Assembly (NCBI GenBank): GCA_963757155.1
Contig: CAVWQS010000037.1
Coordinates: 1-64,000 of the forward strand
DNA length: 64,000 nucleotides
Direction of reading: 5' to 3'
From: DASXQK01 sp963757155
GTDB taxonomy: Bacteria; Pseudomonadota; Alphaproteobacteria; Dongiales; Dongiaceae
The position numbers and the translations under genes were made by a program. This document shows positions 1 through 8,738 of the stretch, one piece after another. The notes below the pieces were generated by a model. The model saw only the letters and a list, made by a program, of their open reading frames with translations, was not told the DNA's origin and ran no database searches. Positions within the stretch are counted from its first letter, which is position 1. Each line of letters starts with the position of its first letter.

Positions 1-928
1 CCGGCAAGAGGCACACCGCGCAGCCCAGCCGCTCAGAGTAGGGGCAAGCATCCGTCCATGATCTTGCTAGCTATGTGCTAGCTAGGATGAATATAGATTG
101 TGGCCCGGCACCGCTAACTCATTGAAATAATTGGCGTGCCCGGCGAGATTCAGAACCAACGACGTCTGCCTTAAGAGGCAGAGCTCCCCCTAGAAAGCTT
201 CTGCAAACAGGAGCAAATCAAGATGGTTACGGGCCCGGGGCTTGGACCTAGTGAAACCGGTGCGGTGGCTCAGACTGCAACGGGCAGAAAAGTCAACTGT
301 CGGTGGTTTCCCTCCCCCGATTTGAACCTACTTTGGTCGGGGAGAGGAGGGAGGGACCGCGGCCAAGAATACGCGCCGGGAACCGCTCTTCCCTAAATGC
401 GGTCTATTTGGCTGCGACCATCTACCTGGTACACACCTTCGCTGCAATAGGGTGGAGTGGGTCGGCTCCCGTCGCTCTTTGGCGCCGAGTAAAGGTGCCT
501 TTATTGGGATTATCCTCAATTCCTGTCCAATACTGGCACCCAGGCGGCGAATGTGCATCGGCATCGCGGGACAGGAGGGGGAGAACATCGCTTCGTTGCG
601 GCCTGAAAGCGCCCGCCTTGAGCCGTACAGCAACTGACGGTGTTTGGATATTGCGGAGTGCTACGTCGCAGATTTAGCTGAGGCACCTTTTTGACGGCAA
701 AATTGACGGTATTCTTCGTGCGAGGCTTCAGAAACGTCATAAGAATCAGCTGTTTCTTGGCCTAAGATATGATCGAGTGGGAGTAGGGTACGAAATGCGT
801 AGGAAAATACAGCCAAGCTTGTCATAGAGAAATCAAAGGGTTATTCACTTGGCTTGCCGGTTCTGAAGGGGTTCTCAATTTGCGCGAGCGGGGTCGCGCG
901 AATCACCAGACGTGTTATCTTGATTGTC
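1..928. other. Gene-free, AT-richer left end
   Basis: No convincing gene is visible in this stretch. The open frames present lack a recognisable domain, a ribosome site and the third-position GC bias of the rest of the window. It is visibly richer in A+T than the flanking chromosome, as is the methyltransferase remnant after it, which suggests horizontally acquired DNA. Small structures are seen: a direct repeat TGCTAGCTA at 65-73 and 76-84, and a hairpin with the stem TCTGCC/GGCAGA at 165-182. No integrase or attachment site was recognised, and the left boundary lies outside the window. Confidence 0.5.
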
Positions 929-1697
929 ATGGTCATCCCCAATTCCCCTAGCGGAAATCGCGCGCCTGTCGTAAAGGTCGTAGACCTATTTTGCGGGGCT
1001 GGTGGCCTCGCTTATGGATTGAAATCTGCAGGCTTCGAGATCGCCGTTGGGGTTGATTTAGACCCCGCTTGCCGGCATCCATTCGAAACGAACTGTGGCG
1101 GCAAGTTCGTGGAAAAGAGCGTCACTGATCTCACAAAGGCCGAGCTAGCCAAGTGGTTTAAGGGTGGTGATATTCGAGATGCCGCCGGTTGCGCTCCCTG
1201 TCAGCCGTTTTCGACTTACTCCCAAAGCCGCAAAACTCCCGATGCTCGATGGGAACTCCTTCGTTCATTTGTGAAGCTTGCAGTCGATCTCCGACCTGAG
1301 ATCGTCACCATGGAAAATGTTTGCGGTTTGGCAGCCAGGCCAATTTGGAGAAAGTTCGTCAAGAGCCTCATAGAGGCAGGCTATCACGTGACCTGGGGTA
1401 CAGTATTGTGCAGCGATTTTGGCATTGCGCAGTCACGGAAGCGACTAGTGCTAATTGCGTCACGAATTGCTCCCATAGTGATGCCGACCATAGAGGACGG
1501 AACGGCATCACCGACAGTAAGAAATACCATCGCTAATCTGCCCCCTCTAAAGGCGGGCCAGGCACATGCCGATGACGCATTGCATGTTGCTTGTCGTCTC
1601 AGTCCGACAAATCTGAAGCGTATCAGGGCTTCAAAACCTGGCGGCACTTGGCGAGATTGGCCCTCAGAGCTGAGGGCAGCTTGCCATACAAAGGAGC
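929..1697 (+). pseudogene. C5 cytosine DNA methyltransferase, 3' end lost
   Basis: This is the N-terminal part of a C5 cytosine DNA methyltransferase, the enzyme class that transfers a methyl group from SAM to cytosine in DNA. Visible are motif I (DLFCGAGGL, SAM binding), motif IV with the catalytic Cys (APCQPFS), motif VI (MENV) and motif VIII (QSRKRL). The protein then enters the target-recognition region and homology stops after ELRAACHTKE. Motifs IX and X are missing. The frame runs on to 2146 through antisense sequence of the next remnant. The ATG at 929 is preferred because it lies just before motif I; an in-frame start at 854 is possible. Base composition differs from the chromosome. 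No Vsr or restriction gene is adjacent. The product is very probably inactive. Confidence 0.85.
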
Positions 1698-2020
1698 ATG
1701 TAGGACCCCACGCCGAAGCGGATCAGCGCCTCCTCGATGATCTCGGATCTTGCCCCCTGCCGGAGCAGGGACGGCCAGCGGCGCAAGGCCAGCGTGTCAA
1801 GACCGCCACCGGCCGAGACCAGCGTCATCGCTGCGGCGCCCAGAACCAGCAATGTCGGCGACAGAACCGCGGCCAAAGCGAGCGGCGGCCTGGTGACGTC
1901 CACCGCCCCGCAGAACCATTTGACATGGGCTTCAGCTGGGCTGGTGAAGAGGGCGAGGACGCCGCCCAGGACGCCCAGGGGAAAACAGAGCGAGAAGGCG
2001 CGCCGCCAGATCAGCTGCAT
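1697..2020 (-). pseudogene. Membrane protein fragment, C-terminus lost
   Basis: On the minus strand an ORF starts with a signal-like hydrophobic segment (from MQLIWRRAF) ending in AEA. It is followed by AHVKWFCGAVDVTRPP, a hydrophobic helix and EEALIRFGVGSYML. This resembles the N-terminal part of DoxX-like alphaproteobacterial membrane proteins that carry an AHVKWF motif; that assignment is from memory of the family. The frame runs past the junction with the methyltransferase and adds about ten unrelated residues before a stop at 1664. The rest of the gene is missing, so it was cut by the same event that removed the methyltransferase 3' end. The start at 2020 was chosen for the signal segment; 2098 is an in-frame alternative. 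Confidence 0.6.
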
Positions 2021-2277
2021 CACGACGCCCCCCGTCCTCAGTGCGAAACCGAGAGCGCGCGCGACGGACGGCAATGCACCTGCTGGCGTCCCCCGCATCT
2101 TCCCACCCCCCGGTCGATGTCGTCATACTACGTCACAAAGTCATGATTTGTGCAGGGTGTAATTCAAGCCCGCTATGGCGCCCTTTCTTCCTTCCCCCGC
2201 CCGCCTCAGAGCGCGGGCCTATCGGCCCGCAGGGGAGGAAGCTGGGGCCGGACGCGGGCCCGCCGCGTCGCTATTCC

Positions 2278-2916
2278 CTAATCCGGGAAGGGAGAGGCGG
2301 CGATCAAGTCGCAGGCGTTGGGGCTTTTGAAACCCGGGATGTAGCGTTCACAGATAGCGGCGTTCACCGTGCCGTAGGTGGTGGCAGGCTTGTGGGCAAA
2401 GCCGGCGACATACGCCGGGATGAAGTCTTCCTTGAAGTGTTTGCGAGGGTAGCTGGCGAGGATTTCATCGCGCAACTCGGAAGGAAACTGATCGTAGCCT
2501 CTGCCGAGGACATCGAGAAGGACGCCCGAATAGAGCACGGCCACTTCGGGGCGCATGTAGGGCGGGATGCCGGGGGTCGTGTGCAGGGCAATGGCTTCCC
2601 AGACGGTTTGGATCCGCTCTTCCGGCACGTCATGTGCGGTGAGGAACTGACGGGCGGCATTCGCGCCATCGACCTCGAAGCGTTCGTCGGGGCTCGAGAA
2701 TTTCTTGATGAGACCCAGATCGTGAAATGCCGCGGCGATGTAGAGGAGCTCGGCATCGAAGCGGAGCTTTTGCTGCCGGCCCTGCTCGGCCGCGAAGAGA
2801 TAGACGCGGATGGAGTGGTTGAAGAGCAGATCGGTGGCATTCTCCCGCAGGATGCCGGTGGCCTCTTTCGCGAGCAGGGAATCGGGAATGGCGAGGGCGG
2901 AAGAGAGATTCGACAT
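2278..2916 (-). CDS. HD-domain metal-dependent hydrolase
   Basis: This is a 212-residue cytoplasmic protein of the HD superfamily. These proteins bind a divalent metal and usually cleave phosphate esters, or in the cyanamide hydratase branch hydrate small nitriles. The metal ligands are visible in order: His in FNHSIRVYLFAA, the HD pair in AAFHDLGLIKKF, and a later His in EAIALHTTPG. The ATG at 2916 is preferred over the GTG at 2937 because AAGGAG and AGGGAA stretches precede it. The substrate cannot be read from the sequence. The gene is monocistronic, with a dispersed repeat copy upstream and a GC hairpin (2213-2230) downstream. Confidence 0.75.
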   Translation of the reverse strand: MSNLSSALAIPDSLLAKEATGILRENATDLLFNHSIRVYLFAAEQGRQQKLRFDAELLYIAAAFHDLGLIKKFSSPDERFEVDGANAARQFLTAHDVPEERIQTVWEAIALHTTPGIPPYMRPEVAVLYSGVLLDVLGRGYDQFPSELRDEILASYPRKHFKEDFIPAYVAGFAHKPATTYGTVNAAICERYIPGFKSPNACDLIAASPFPD

Positions 2917-2974
2917 GGTCTTCCCTGGCTCCTTCACGATCGACCGTTACCGAGGAACGGCGGTTAGCCGAGAT

Positions 2975-3007
2975 GGCAATTAAGTGGCGTGTCGCCATAG
3001 TTCCACC
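2975..3007. repeat. Dispersed palindromic repeat, copy A
   Basis: This is the first of five copies of an imperfect palindrome with arms GGAATTA/TAATTCC and an inner GTG/CAC pair around a central GGCGTGT. This copy is diverged: it begins GGCAATTAAGTGGCGTG and ends in ATAGTTCC. It lies in the 322-base gap between the HD gene start and the ABC-F gene. Nothing else was recognised in that gap. Confidence 0.65.
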
Positions 3008-3238
3008 GGGAAAATTTGCCAGGACGTCGTCGATTTCCGAAAAGCCCGATCTCGTTGCGGGGGATCGATCGGGCGTCCGGTCAGGCGGGGGTCTGCGACG
3101 ACAGGGTTGATCCCGTCACGGGGAGTGGTGTAGGAGCCCGGGCCCGCTCGTGGTCGCCGGCGCCTTTGGCGGGACGGTCAGGCTGCCACGGCGGGCAAGT
3201 TACCCCTCGCTCCCACAGGACCAGCCAGCACGGACCTC

Positions 3239-4882
3239 ATGATTCGCCTCGATAACATCAGCAAGCAGAACGGCCATCAGATCCTGTTCATCGACGCCTC
3301 GATGGGCATCCAGAAGGGGGAGAAGGTGGGGCTGGTCGGGCCCAATGGTTCGGGCAAGACGACGATTTTCCGGATGATCGCCGGCGAGGAGCGGCCCGAC
3401 GATGGCCAGGTGTCGATCGATCCCGGCATGACGATCGGCTATTTCAGCCAGGATGTCGGCGAGATGTCGGGCCAGAGCGCGGTCGCGGCTGTCATGGATG
3501 GCGTCGGGCCGGTGAGTGCGCTGGCCACCGAAATGGCCAAGCTCGAGGCCGCGATGGTCGATCCGGAGCTGGTTGATGCCAAATGGGCCGGCGACATGGA
3601 CGCCATCATCGCTAGATATGGCGAGGTGCAGGCGCGCTTCGAGGAGCTGGATGGCTATGCGCTGGATGCCCGCGCGCGCGAGGTGCTCGCAGGGCTAAGC
3701 TTCAGCCAGGAACGAATGGATGGCGACGTCGGCATGCTCTCCGGCGGCTGGAAGATGCGCGTGGCGCTGGCCCGCATCCTGCTGATGCGGCCCGATGGCA
3801 TGCTGCTGGACGAGCCGAGCAACCATCTCGACCTGGAAAGCCTGATCTGGCTGGAGGCTTTCCTCAAGAACTATGACGGCGCCTTGCTGATGACGTCGCA
3901 TGACCGCGAGTTCATGAACCGCATCATCGGCAAGGTCGTGGAGATCGACGGCGGCTCGCTCACCACATATTCCGGCAATTACGATTTCTACGAGGAGCAG
4001 CGCGCGCTGGGCGAGCGGCAGCGCCAGGCGCAATTCGACCGCCAGCAGGCGATGCTCGCCAAGGAGATCAAGTTCATCGAGCGCTTCAAGGCGCGTGCCT
4101 CTCACGCCGCGCAGGTCCAGAGCCGGGTGAAGAAGCTGGACAAGATCGAACGGGTGGAAGCGCCCCGGCGCCGCCAGTCCATCCAGTTCGAATTCCGCAG
4201 CCCGCCACGCTCGGGCGATGACGTGGCGAGCTTCCGGAACGTGCACAAGGGCTATGGCAGCCAGCCCATCTACACGGGGCTCGATTTCCAGGTGCGCCGC
4301 AAGGAGCGCTGGTGCGTCCTGGGTGCCAATGGCGCGGGGAAATCCACGCTGCTGAAGCTGGTGGCCGGCCAGACCGGGCCGGATCAGGGCAGCGTGACCA
4401 TGGGCAGCAGCGTCAGGATGGGCTATTTCGCCCAGCATTCCATGGACCTGCTGGACGGCGAGGATACGGTTTTCGAATCGCTGGACGAGTCCTTCCCGCA
4501 GGCCGGGCAGGGGCAGCTGCGCTCGCTGGCGGGTTGCTTCGGCTTTTCCGGCGATGATGTCGAGAAGCCCTGCCGTGTGCTCTCCGGCGGCGAGAAGGCG
4601 CGTCTGGTCATGGCCAAGATGCTGTTCGACCCGCCGAACTTCCTGGTTCTCGACGAGCCGACGAACCATCTGGACATGGCGACGAAGGAAATGCTGATCG
4701 CAGCACTGGCGGAATTCGAGGGCACCATGCTGTTCGTTTCCCATGACCGCCACTTCCTGGCCGCGCTCTCCAACCGGGTGCTGGAACTGACGCCGGAGGG
4801 CATTCACCAGTACAGCGGCGGCTATACCGAATATGTGGCACGGACGGGCCAGGAGGCGCCGGGTCTTCACCCCGGCGGTTAG
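3239..4882 (+). CDS. ABC-F family ATPase
   Basis: This 547-residue protein has two ABC ATPase domains in one chain and no membrane segment, which is the hallmark of ABC-F proteins that act on the ribosome. Domain 1 shows Walker A GPNGSGKTT near residue 35, signature LSGGWKMR and Walker B LLDEPSNHLD. Domain 2 shows Walker A GANGAGKST, signature LSGGEKAR and Walker B VLDEPTNHLD. A charged linker of about 80 residues joins them, as expected for the P-site tRNA interaction motif. Its short C-terminal tail and general look resemble YbiT/Uup-type translation factors more than dedicated resistance proteins. No strong ribosome site precedes the ATG. Confidence 0.9.
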   Translation: MIRLDNISKQNGHQILFIDASMGIQKGEKVGLVGPNGSGKTTIFRMIAGEERPDDGQVSIDPGMTIGYFSQDVGEMSGQSAVAAVMDGVGPVSALATEMAKLEAAMVDPELVDAKWAGDMDAIIARYGEVQARFEELDGYALDARAREVLAGLSFSQERMDGDVGMLSGGWKMRVALARILLMRPDGMLLDEPSNHLDLESLIWLEAFLKNYDGALLMTSHDREFMNRIIGKVVEIDGGSLTTYSGNYDFYEEQRALGERQRQAQFDRQQAMLAKEIKFIERFKARASHAAQVQSRVKKLDKIERVEAPRRRQSIQFEFRSPPRSGDDVASFRNVHKGYGSQPIYTGLDFQVRRKERWCVLGANGAGKSTLLKLVAGQTGPDQGSVTMGSSVRMGYFAQHSMDLLDGEDTVFESLDESFPQAGQGQLRSLAGCFGFSGDDVEKPCRVLSGGEKARLVMAKMLFDPPNFLVLDEPTNHLDMATKEMLIAALAEFEGTMLFVSHDRHFLAALSNRVLELTPEGIHQYSGGYTEYVARTGQEAPGLHPGG

Positions 4883-5040
4883 CGGGGCGCGGGGGGGGAA
4901 TAGGTAGTTCGCGCGCCCTTGCGCCTCCTTCCCGCTCTACCGCCCCCGGGCACGTCGTCCCGGGGATTGAAGCGGGAGCGGGGGATCCATCGCGCAGGGA
5001 TTGGGAGGGTGAGGGCAGAGCAGGCGGGCATTGTGTAGCG

Positions 5041-5097
5041 GAGAGACCCCCTCACCCCGACCCTCTCCCCCGTTCCGGGGGCGAGGGGGAGTTCTTC
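5041..5097. repeat. REP-like GC hairpin, copy 1
   Basis: The unit starts GAGAGACCCCCTCACCCC and folds on its complementary pyrimidine and purine runs (CTCTCCCCC/GGGGGCGAGG). A near-identical copy lies at 7461-7516, again between convergent gene ends, and a shorter relative at 24275-24301. It lies after the ABC-F gene and before the 3' end of the SDR gene, where it could also act as a bidirectional terminator. Another GC hairpin (CCCCGGG/CCCGGGG) lies at 4944-4965. Confidence 0.7.
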
Positions 5098-5121
5098 ACC
5101 CTCACTCGCGTCCCAGCTGGC

Positions 5122-5862
5122 CTAGACGGAATAGCCGCCGTCGATCGTCAGGCTGGCGCCGGTGATGAAGCCGGCTTCCTCGCCCGCGAGATAGCTGACG
5201 AGCCCCGCAATCTCGCGGGTCTCGCCCATCCGGCCCAGGGGGACGAGCGGCAAGACGAACTCGGCAACCTCCTTCGTCATGTCGGTGGTCGTCGGGCCGG
5301 GCTGGATGTTGTTGACCGTGATACCGCGGGGGGCCAAGTCGATCGCCACGCCCTTCACCAGCCCCGCGACGGCGGCCTTCGACATCGCGTAGACGCTGGC
5401 CCCGGGAAAACCGACGCGGACAGCGACATTGCTGCCGATCGTGATGATCCGTCCGCCTTTCGAGAGCTGCGGCGCGGCGTAGTGGAGGGCTGCGAACACG
5501 CCCCGGACATTCACCGCCACCATCCGGTCGAAGTCCTCGAGTGCGAACTCGTCGATCGTCGCCCGGCGCAGGATGCCGGCGTTGACGACGAGAATGTCCA
5601 GCCTGCCAAACCGCTGGAATGTCTGATCGACGGCCGCCTTGACCTCGGCGGCATTCCCGCTGTCGGCCTGGAAGGCGATCGCCTCGCTTTGGTCCTGGGC
5701 GAGCTCCGCCACCAGCGCCTCGGCCCGATCGGGCGAGGCCGAAAAAGTGAAGGCGACCTTGGCGCCGTCGGCGGCCAGGCGCGAGACGATGGCCGCCCCG
5801 ATGCCGCGCGAGCCGCCCAACACCAGCGCGACTTTGCCTGCCTGTTCTTTCCTGTTGCCCAT
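5122..5862 (-). CDS. SDR family oxidoreductase
   Basis: This 246-residue classical short-chain dehydrogenase/reductase uses NAD(P)H. It shows the cofactor motif GGSRGIG near residue 16, VVNAG in place of NNAG, a catalytic Ser in ITIGSN, the YAMSK active site (YxxxK) and the C-terminal GASLTIDGGYSV typical of FabG-like enzymes. It is transcribed away from the TetR gene at 5967, across an interval with two similar palindromes, so it is probably the target of that repressor. Its substrate cannot be inferred; such TetR-SDR pairs often deal with reactive carbonyls or quinones. Confidence 0.85.
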   Translation of the reverse strand: MGNRKEQAGKVALVLGGSRGIGAAIVSRLAADGAKVAFTFSASPDRAEALVAELAQDQSEAIAFQADSGNAAEVKAAVDQTFQRFGRLDILVVNAGILRRATIDEFALEDFDRMVAVNVRGVFAALHYAAPQLSKGGRIITIGSNVAVRVGFPGASVYAMSKAAVAGLVKGVAIDLAPRGITVNNIQPGPTTTDMTKEVAEFVLPLVPLGRMGETREIAGLVSYLAGEEAGFITGASLTIDGGYSV

Positions 5863-5880
5863 AGGATCCTCATTCCGGAC

Positions 5881-5930
5881 TGTTCAGTGCAGAACGTCAT
5901 ATGGCATTCCGGATCGTTCAGTCAAGAACG
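5881..5930. promoter_or_regulatory. Two TetR-type operators
   Basis: Two copies of a short inverted repeat lie between the divergent SDR and TetR genes: TGTTCAGTGCAGAACG at 5881-5896 and CGTTCAGTCAAGAACG at 5915-5930. Each has GTTC/GAAC arms around a six-base centre, and they are 34 bases apart. Position and symmetry fit binding sites of the divergently encoded repressor. A TTGACA at 5934-5939 follows the second copy, but no -10 box at standard spacing was seen. Confidence 0.6.
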
Positions 5931-5966
5931 TTTTTGACATATCGGTCCGTTATGCTAGGAAGGCCC

Positions 5967-6542
5967 ATGGCCAGACCCGTCGAATTCGATCCCGAAGAAG
6001 CGCTGTGCGCGGCGATCAAGCTGTTCGCCAGCCACGGCTATGAAGGCTCCTCGACGGCGGAGCTGCTGGCCCGCATGGGAATCGCGCGCCAGAGCCTCTA
6101 CGGCACCTTCGGCGACAAGCGGCGTCTCTTCCTCAAGGCATTGGCGCACTACAACGCGGGAAGCGTCGCCGAGCTCGTCGCGACCTTGGGCTCCAGGCGG
6201 GACAGGCTCGAGGCGCTGGAAGCGGCACTTCTGGCCTTCGCAAAGCCCGGTGCCGAGCCGGAAGCCGGCTGCCTCGGCCTGGGTTCCATCACCGAGTTCG
6301 GACGCTCGGACGACGAGATCAATGCCATCAACGACGCCAGCGCCCGCAGCCTCCTAACGGCTCTGGCCGCCCATATCCGCGACGGCGTGGCGGCCGGCGA
6401 AATGGGCGATGTCGATCCGGCGGCGGCGGCCCAGTTCCTGCTGGCCGTGAGGTCGGGCCTCGAGGTCGCCGCGCGCGGCGGCGCCGGCTTCGATGCCTTG
6501 CGCTCCATCGCCCGGATGGCGCTGCGCAGCCTGCGCGGCTGA
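5967..6542 (+). CDS. TetR/AcrR family transcriptional regulator
   Basis: This 191-residue regulator has an N-terminal helix-turn-helix at about residues 10-55 (STAELLARMGIARQSLYGTFGDKRRLF) and a helical ligand-binding domain. The ATG at 5967 is preferred over 5901 because the conserved domain begins a few residues later and AGGAAGG precedes it. The C-terminal part with a Cys in PEAGCLGLGS resembles the TetR_C branch that pairs with SDR genes. It is divergent from the SDR at 5122-5862, and two operators lie between them, so it likely represses both genes until an effector binds. Confidence 0.85.
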   Translation: MARPVEFDPEEALCAAIKLFASHGYEGSSTAELLARMGIARQSLYGTFGDKRRLFLKALAHYNAGSVAELVATLGSRRDRLEALEAALLAFAKPGAEPEAGCLGLGSITEFGRSDDEINAINDASARSLLTALAAHIRDGVAAGEMGDVDPAAAAQFLLAVRSGLEVAARGGAGFDALRSIARMALRSLRG

Positions 6543-6619
6543 TATTTGGCGGTCGCGGCGGCCCTGTATTACTCTGGTCCTTCCAGGGTCCTTCCAGCGG
6601 GCGACAAGGAGGCATCGTC

Positions 6620-7432
6620 ATGCCGCGACATGCGCTCAGGTTTGTCTTTGCCGCCGCTTTCCTTGCAGCGGTGCTCTCGACGGCAGCCTCACCCGCCGCC
6701 CGTGCGGCCGATATGGCGGTGGACCTGGAGCTCGTCCTCGCCGTCGACATATCGTTCTCGATGGATGCCGACGAGCAGCAGCTGCAACGCGATGGTTACG
6801 TCGCGGCGATCACCAATCCCGATGTCATCGCCGCCATCGGCCGGGGGTTGAATGGCAGGATCGCGCTGTCCTATGTCGAGTGGGCGGGACCGGGGATGCA
6901 GCACATCGTGGTGGACTGGCGCGTGGTGGACGGCGCGGCGTCGGCCGAGGCCTTCGCGGCTGCGCTTGCAGAGGCGCCGATGGAGCAATTCCGCGGCACC
7001 TCGATCTCGGGAAGCCTCGCCTTCCTCAAGCCGCGATTCGACGGCAACGGCTACGATGCGCCGCGCCGCGTGATCGATGTGTCGGGCGATGGCCCCAACA
7101 ATATGGGCATGCCCATCGAGGCCGCTCGCGAGCAGGTCGTCGGTGCCGGGATCACCGTCAACGGATTGCCGATCATGATCAAGCGGCCCGGCGGCTTCGC
7201 CGCGATCGGCAATCTCGACGTCTACTACGAGGATTGCGTCATCGGCGGCCCCGGCGCCTTCGTTGTCGTCGTGCGGTCCGCCGACCAGTTTGCCGAAGCG
7301 ATTCGCCGCAAGCTCGTGCTCGAGATCGCCGGTGCCGCGCCACGGCTGATTGCGGCCGCTGCGCCGGGGGACGTGAAGCGCATCGACTGCCTCATCGGCG
7401 AGAAGCTGCGCCGGCAATGGATGAGCGAGTAG
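6620..7432 (+). CDS. Secreted DUF1194 (VWA-like) protein
   Basis: This 270-residue protein has a signal peptide of about 30 residues ending in ARA. The mature part starts with VDLELVLAVDISFSMD, a metal-binding DxSxS pattern as in von Willebrand A domains, followed by GTSISGSL and DVSGDGPNN, which match the DUF1194 family. It probably folds as a VWA domain in the periplasm and binds a partner through a divalent metal. Its partner is not evident. The ATG has a purine-rich GACAAGGAGG upstream. A REP hairpin follows the gene. Confidence 0.8.
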   Translation: MPRHALRFVFAAAFLAAVLSTAASPAARAADMAVDLELVLAVDISFSMDADEQQLQRDGYVAAITNPDVIAAIGRGLNGRIALSYVEWAGPGMQHIVVDWRVVDGAASAEAFAAALAEAPMEQFRGTSISGSLAFLKPRFDGNGYDAPRRVIDVSGDGPNNMGMPIEAAREQVVGAGITVNGLPIMIKRPGGFAAIGNLDVYYEDCVIGGPGAFVVVVRSADQFAEAIRRKLVLEIAGAAPRLIAAAAPGDVKRIDCLIGEKLRRQWMSE

Positions 7433-7460
7433 ATCCTCGGGCAAGCGGGCATCAGGGAAC

Positions 7461-7516
7461 GGAGAGACCCCCTCACCCCGACCCTCTCCCCCCTTCGGGG
7501 GGCGAGGGGGAAGTTC
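7461..7516. repeat. REP-like GC hairpin, copy 2
   Basis: This is almost the same sequence as the element at 5041-5097, starting GAGAGACCCCCTCACCCC and closing with CTTCGGGGGGCGAGGGGG. It lies between the convergent ends of the DUF1194 and VOC genes, the same context as copy 1. Confidence 0.75.
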
Positions 7517-7530
7517 TTCGAAGAAGAACG

Positions 7531-8004
7531 TCAGCCGCGCCGCGCCGCCTCGATTGCGGCGACGTCGATCTTTCTCATACCCATCATCGCATCGAAGGCG
7601 CGCTTTGCTTCCGCGCCGCCGGCCGCCATCGCCTCCATCAGCACGCGCGGGGTGATCTGCCAGGAGACGCCCCATTTGTCCTTGCACCAGCCGCAGGCAC
7701 TCTCCTGGCCACCATTGCCGACAATGGCGTTCCAGTAGCGGTCGGTCTCCGCCTGGTCGTCGGTGGCGATCTGGAAGGAGAAGGCTTCGGTCTGCTTGAA
7801 GACGGGACCGCCGTTGAGGCCGAGACAGGCGACGCCGGCGACGGTGAATTCGACCGTCAGCACATCGCCCTTCTTGCCGGAGGGGTAGTCGTTGGGCGCG
7901 CGGTGGACGGCGCTCACCGCGCTGTCGGGAAAGACCTCGGCGTAGAAGCGGGCGGCCGCCTCGGCGTCCTTGTCATACCAGATGCAGATCGTGTTCTTTG
8001 CCAT
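7531..8004 (-). CDS. VOC family protein, PhnB-like
   Basis: This 157-residue protein belongs to the vicinal oxygen chelate superfamily, in the branch often labelled 3-demethylubiquinone-9 3-methyltransferase-like. Visible features are the start TICIWYDKDAEAAARFYAEVF, the middle FTVAGVACLGLNGGPVF, and WGVSWQITPRVLMEAM near the C-terminus. The ATG at 8004 follows AAAGGACA and fits the family start; the frame is open to 8079 but those residues look untranslated. The reaction is unknown, and these proteins are unlikely to be true methyltransferases. Confidence 0.8.
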   Translation of the reverse strand: MAKNTICIWYDKDAEAAARFYAEVFPDSAVSAVHRAPNDYPSGKKGDVLTVEFTVAGVACLGLNGGPVFKQTEAFSFQIATDDQAETDRYWNAIVGNGGQESACGWCKDKWGVSWQITPRVLMEAMAAGGAEAKRAFDAMMGMRKIDVAAIEAARRG

Positions 8005-8103
8005 GACCTGTCCTTTCGCTTTGAAGCCGAATTCCGGCCCAATACCCCATCCGCTGTCTTTCTCAGTTAGGTAGCCCAAAGCATTTCTCCAACCCCAGAA
8101 GCC

Positions 8104-8250
8104 TGCCGCGTGGAACTATCGCGGCGGCATGCTGGACGGGAATTAAATGGCGTGTCACCGTAATTCGAGGGGGATAGCTCGTGCCGTGTGGAACGATCAC
8201 GGCAGCGTGCTGAAACGGGAATTGAGTGGAGTGTCACCTTAATTCCACAT
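8104..8250. repeat. Dispersed palindromic repeat, tandem copies B and C
   Basis: Two units lie in tandem with a period of about 78 bases. Each has a left part of the type GCCGCGTGGAAC with CGGCGGCATGCTG following, then the palindromic core. The cores are GGGAATTAAATGGCGTGTC from 8138 and GGGAATTGAGTGGAGTGTC from 8217. The right arms are GTAATTC and TTAATTCC. Copy E shares the left part too, so the repeat unit is longer than the palindrome alone. Confidence 0.75.
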
Positions 8251-8275
8251 CGCTGGGCAACGCCGAGGTAGTCGG

Positions 8276-8641
8276 ATGATGACAGAGGAAGAGCTGGCTG
8301 CGGAGGTCCGTGTACATCTCTCGTCCAGGGGTGCGATCCGCGAGATCAAGATGTTCGGCGGCCTGGGCTTCATGCTGAACGGCAACATGGTCGCCGCTGT
8401 TTCCAAGCGCGGCTTGCTGCTGCGCATCGGCAAGGACAGCCAGAGCAAGGCGCTCGCTCGGCCAGAGGCACGTCCCATGGAAATGCGGGGACGCAGGATG
8501 GAGGGCTATGTTTACGTCGACCCGCGGATACTCAAGAAGGGCGCCCTTCAGAACTGGCTCGATGAGGCGTCGTCGTTTGTGCGGCAACTGCCACCGAAGC
8601 CGGCAAGCGGGAAATTGCAGCGGAAAGGAAAACAGGCATGA
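8276..8641 (+). CDS. TfoX N-terminal domain protein
   Basis: This 121-residue protein has the TfoX/Sxy N-terminal domain: IREIKMFGGLGFMLNGNMVAAV near residue 20, then LLLRIGK and a conserved EMRGRRMEGYVYVDP block. The family is named for the competence regulator, but stand-alone short versions like this are common in soil proteobacteria and have no established role. It lies between repeat copies B/C and D. A tiny frame overlapping its stop (MMRVFAGILAYLVGQKFD, 8638-8694) is too short to call. Confidence 0.8.
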   Translation: MMTEEELAAEVRVHLSSRGAIREIKMFGGLGFMLNGNMVAAVSKRGLLLRIGKDSQSKALARPEARPMEMRGRRMEGYVYVDPRILKKGALQNWLDEASSFVRQLPPKPASGKLQRKGKQA

Positions 8642-8700
8642 TGCGCGTCTTCGCCGGTATTCTGGCTTATCTCGTGGGACAAAAGTTCGACTGACAGGTT

Positions 8701-8730
8701 GGGAATTAAGTGGCGTGTCACCGCAATTCG
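8701..8730. repeat. Dispersed palindromic repeat, copy D
   Basis: The core GGGAATTAAGTGGCGTGTC is followed by ACCGCAATTC, so the right arm has one mismatch. It has the same orientation as the other copies and no left part. It sits directly after the TfoX-domain gene and before the stop of the broken TetR gene. Confidence 0.7.
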
Positions 8731-8738
8731 TCGTGGAC

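Noticed and set aside
300..345. tRNA-like T-arm (GATTTGAAC) on the minus strand
   Set aside because: The five-base stems of a T-arm do not pair, and no acceptor or anticodon arm could be built around it.
303..677. Open frame of 124 codons in the left end
   Set aside because: No recognisable domain, no ribosome site, and codon use unlike the real genes; overlapping frames on both strands are equally long.
929..1697. Restriction-modification or other defence system
   Set aside because: Only a truncated methyltransferase is present; no endonuclease, Vsr or helicase gene is adjacent within the window.
929..2146. Full-length 430-residue DNA methyltransferase
   Set aside because: The last 150 residues come from reading antisense to the membrane-protein remnant and carry no methyltransferase motif.
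2213..2230. GCGGGCC/GGCCCGC hairpin as terminator of the HD gene
   Set aside because: No U tract follows on the minus strand, so it was noted but not called.
8638..8694. 18-codon ORF overlapping the TfoX-domain stop
   Set aside because: Too short, with no ribosome site or conserved context.
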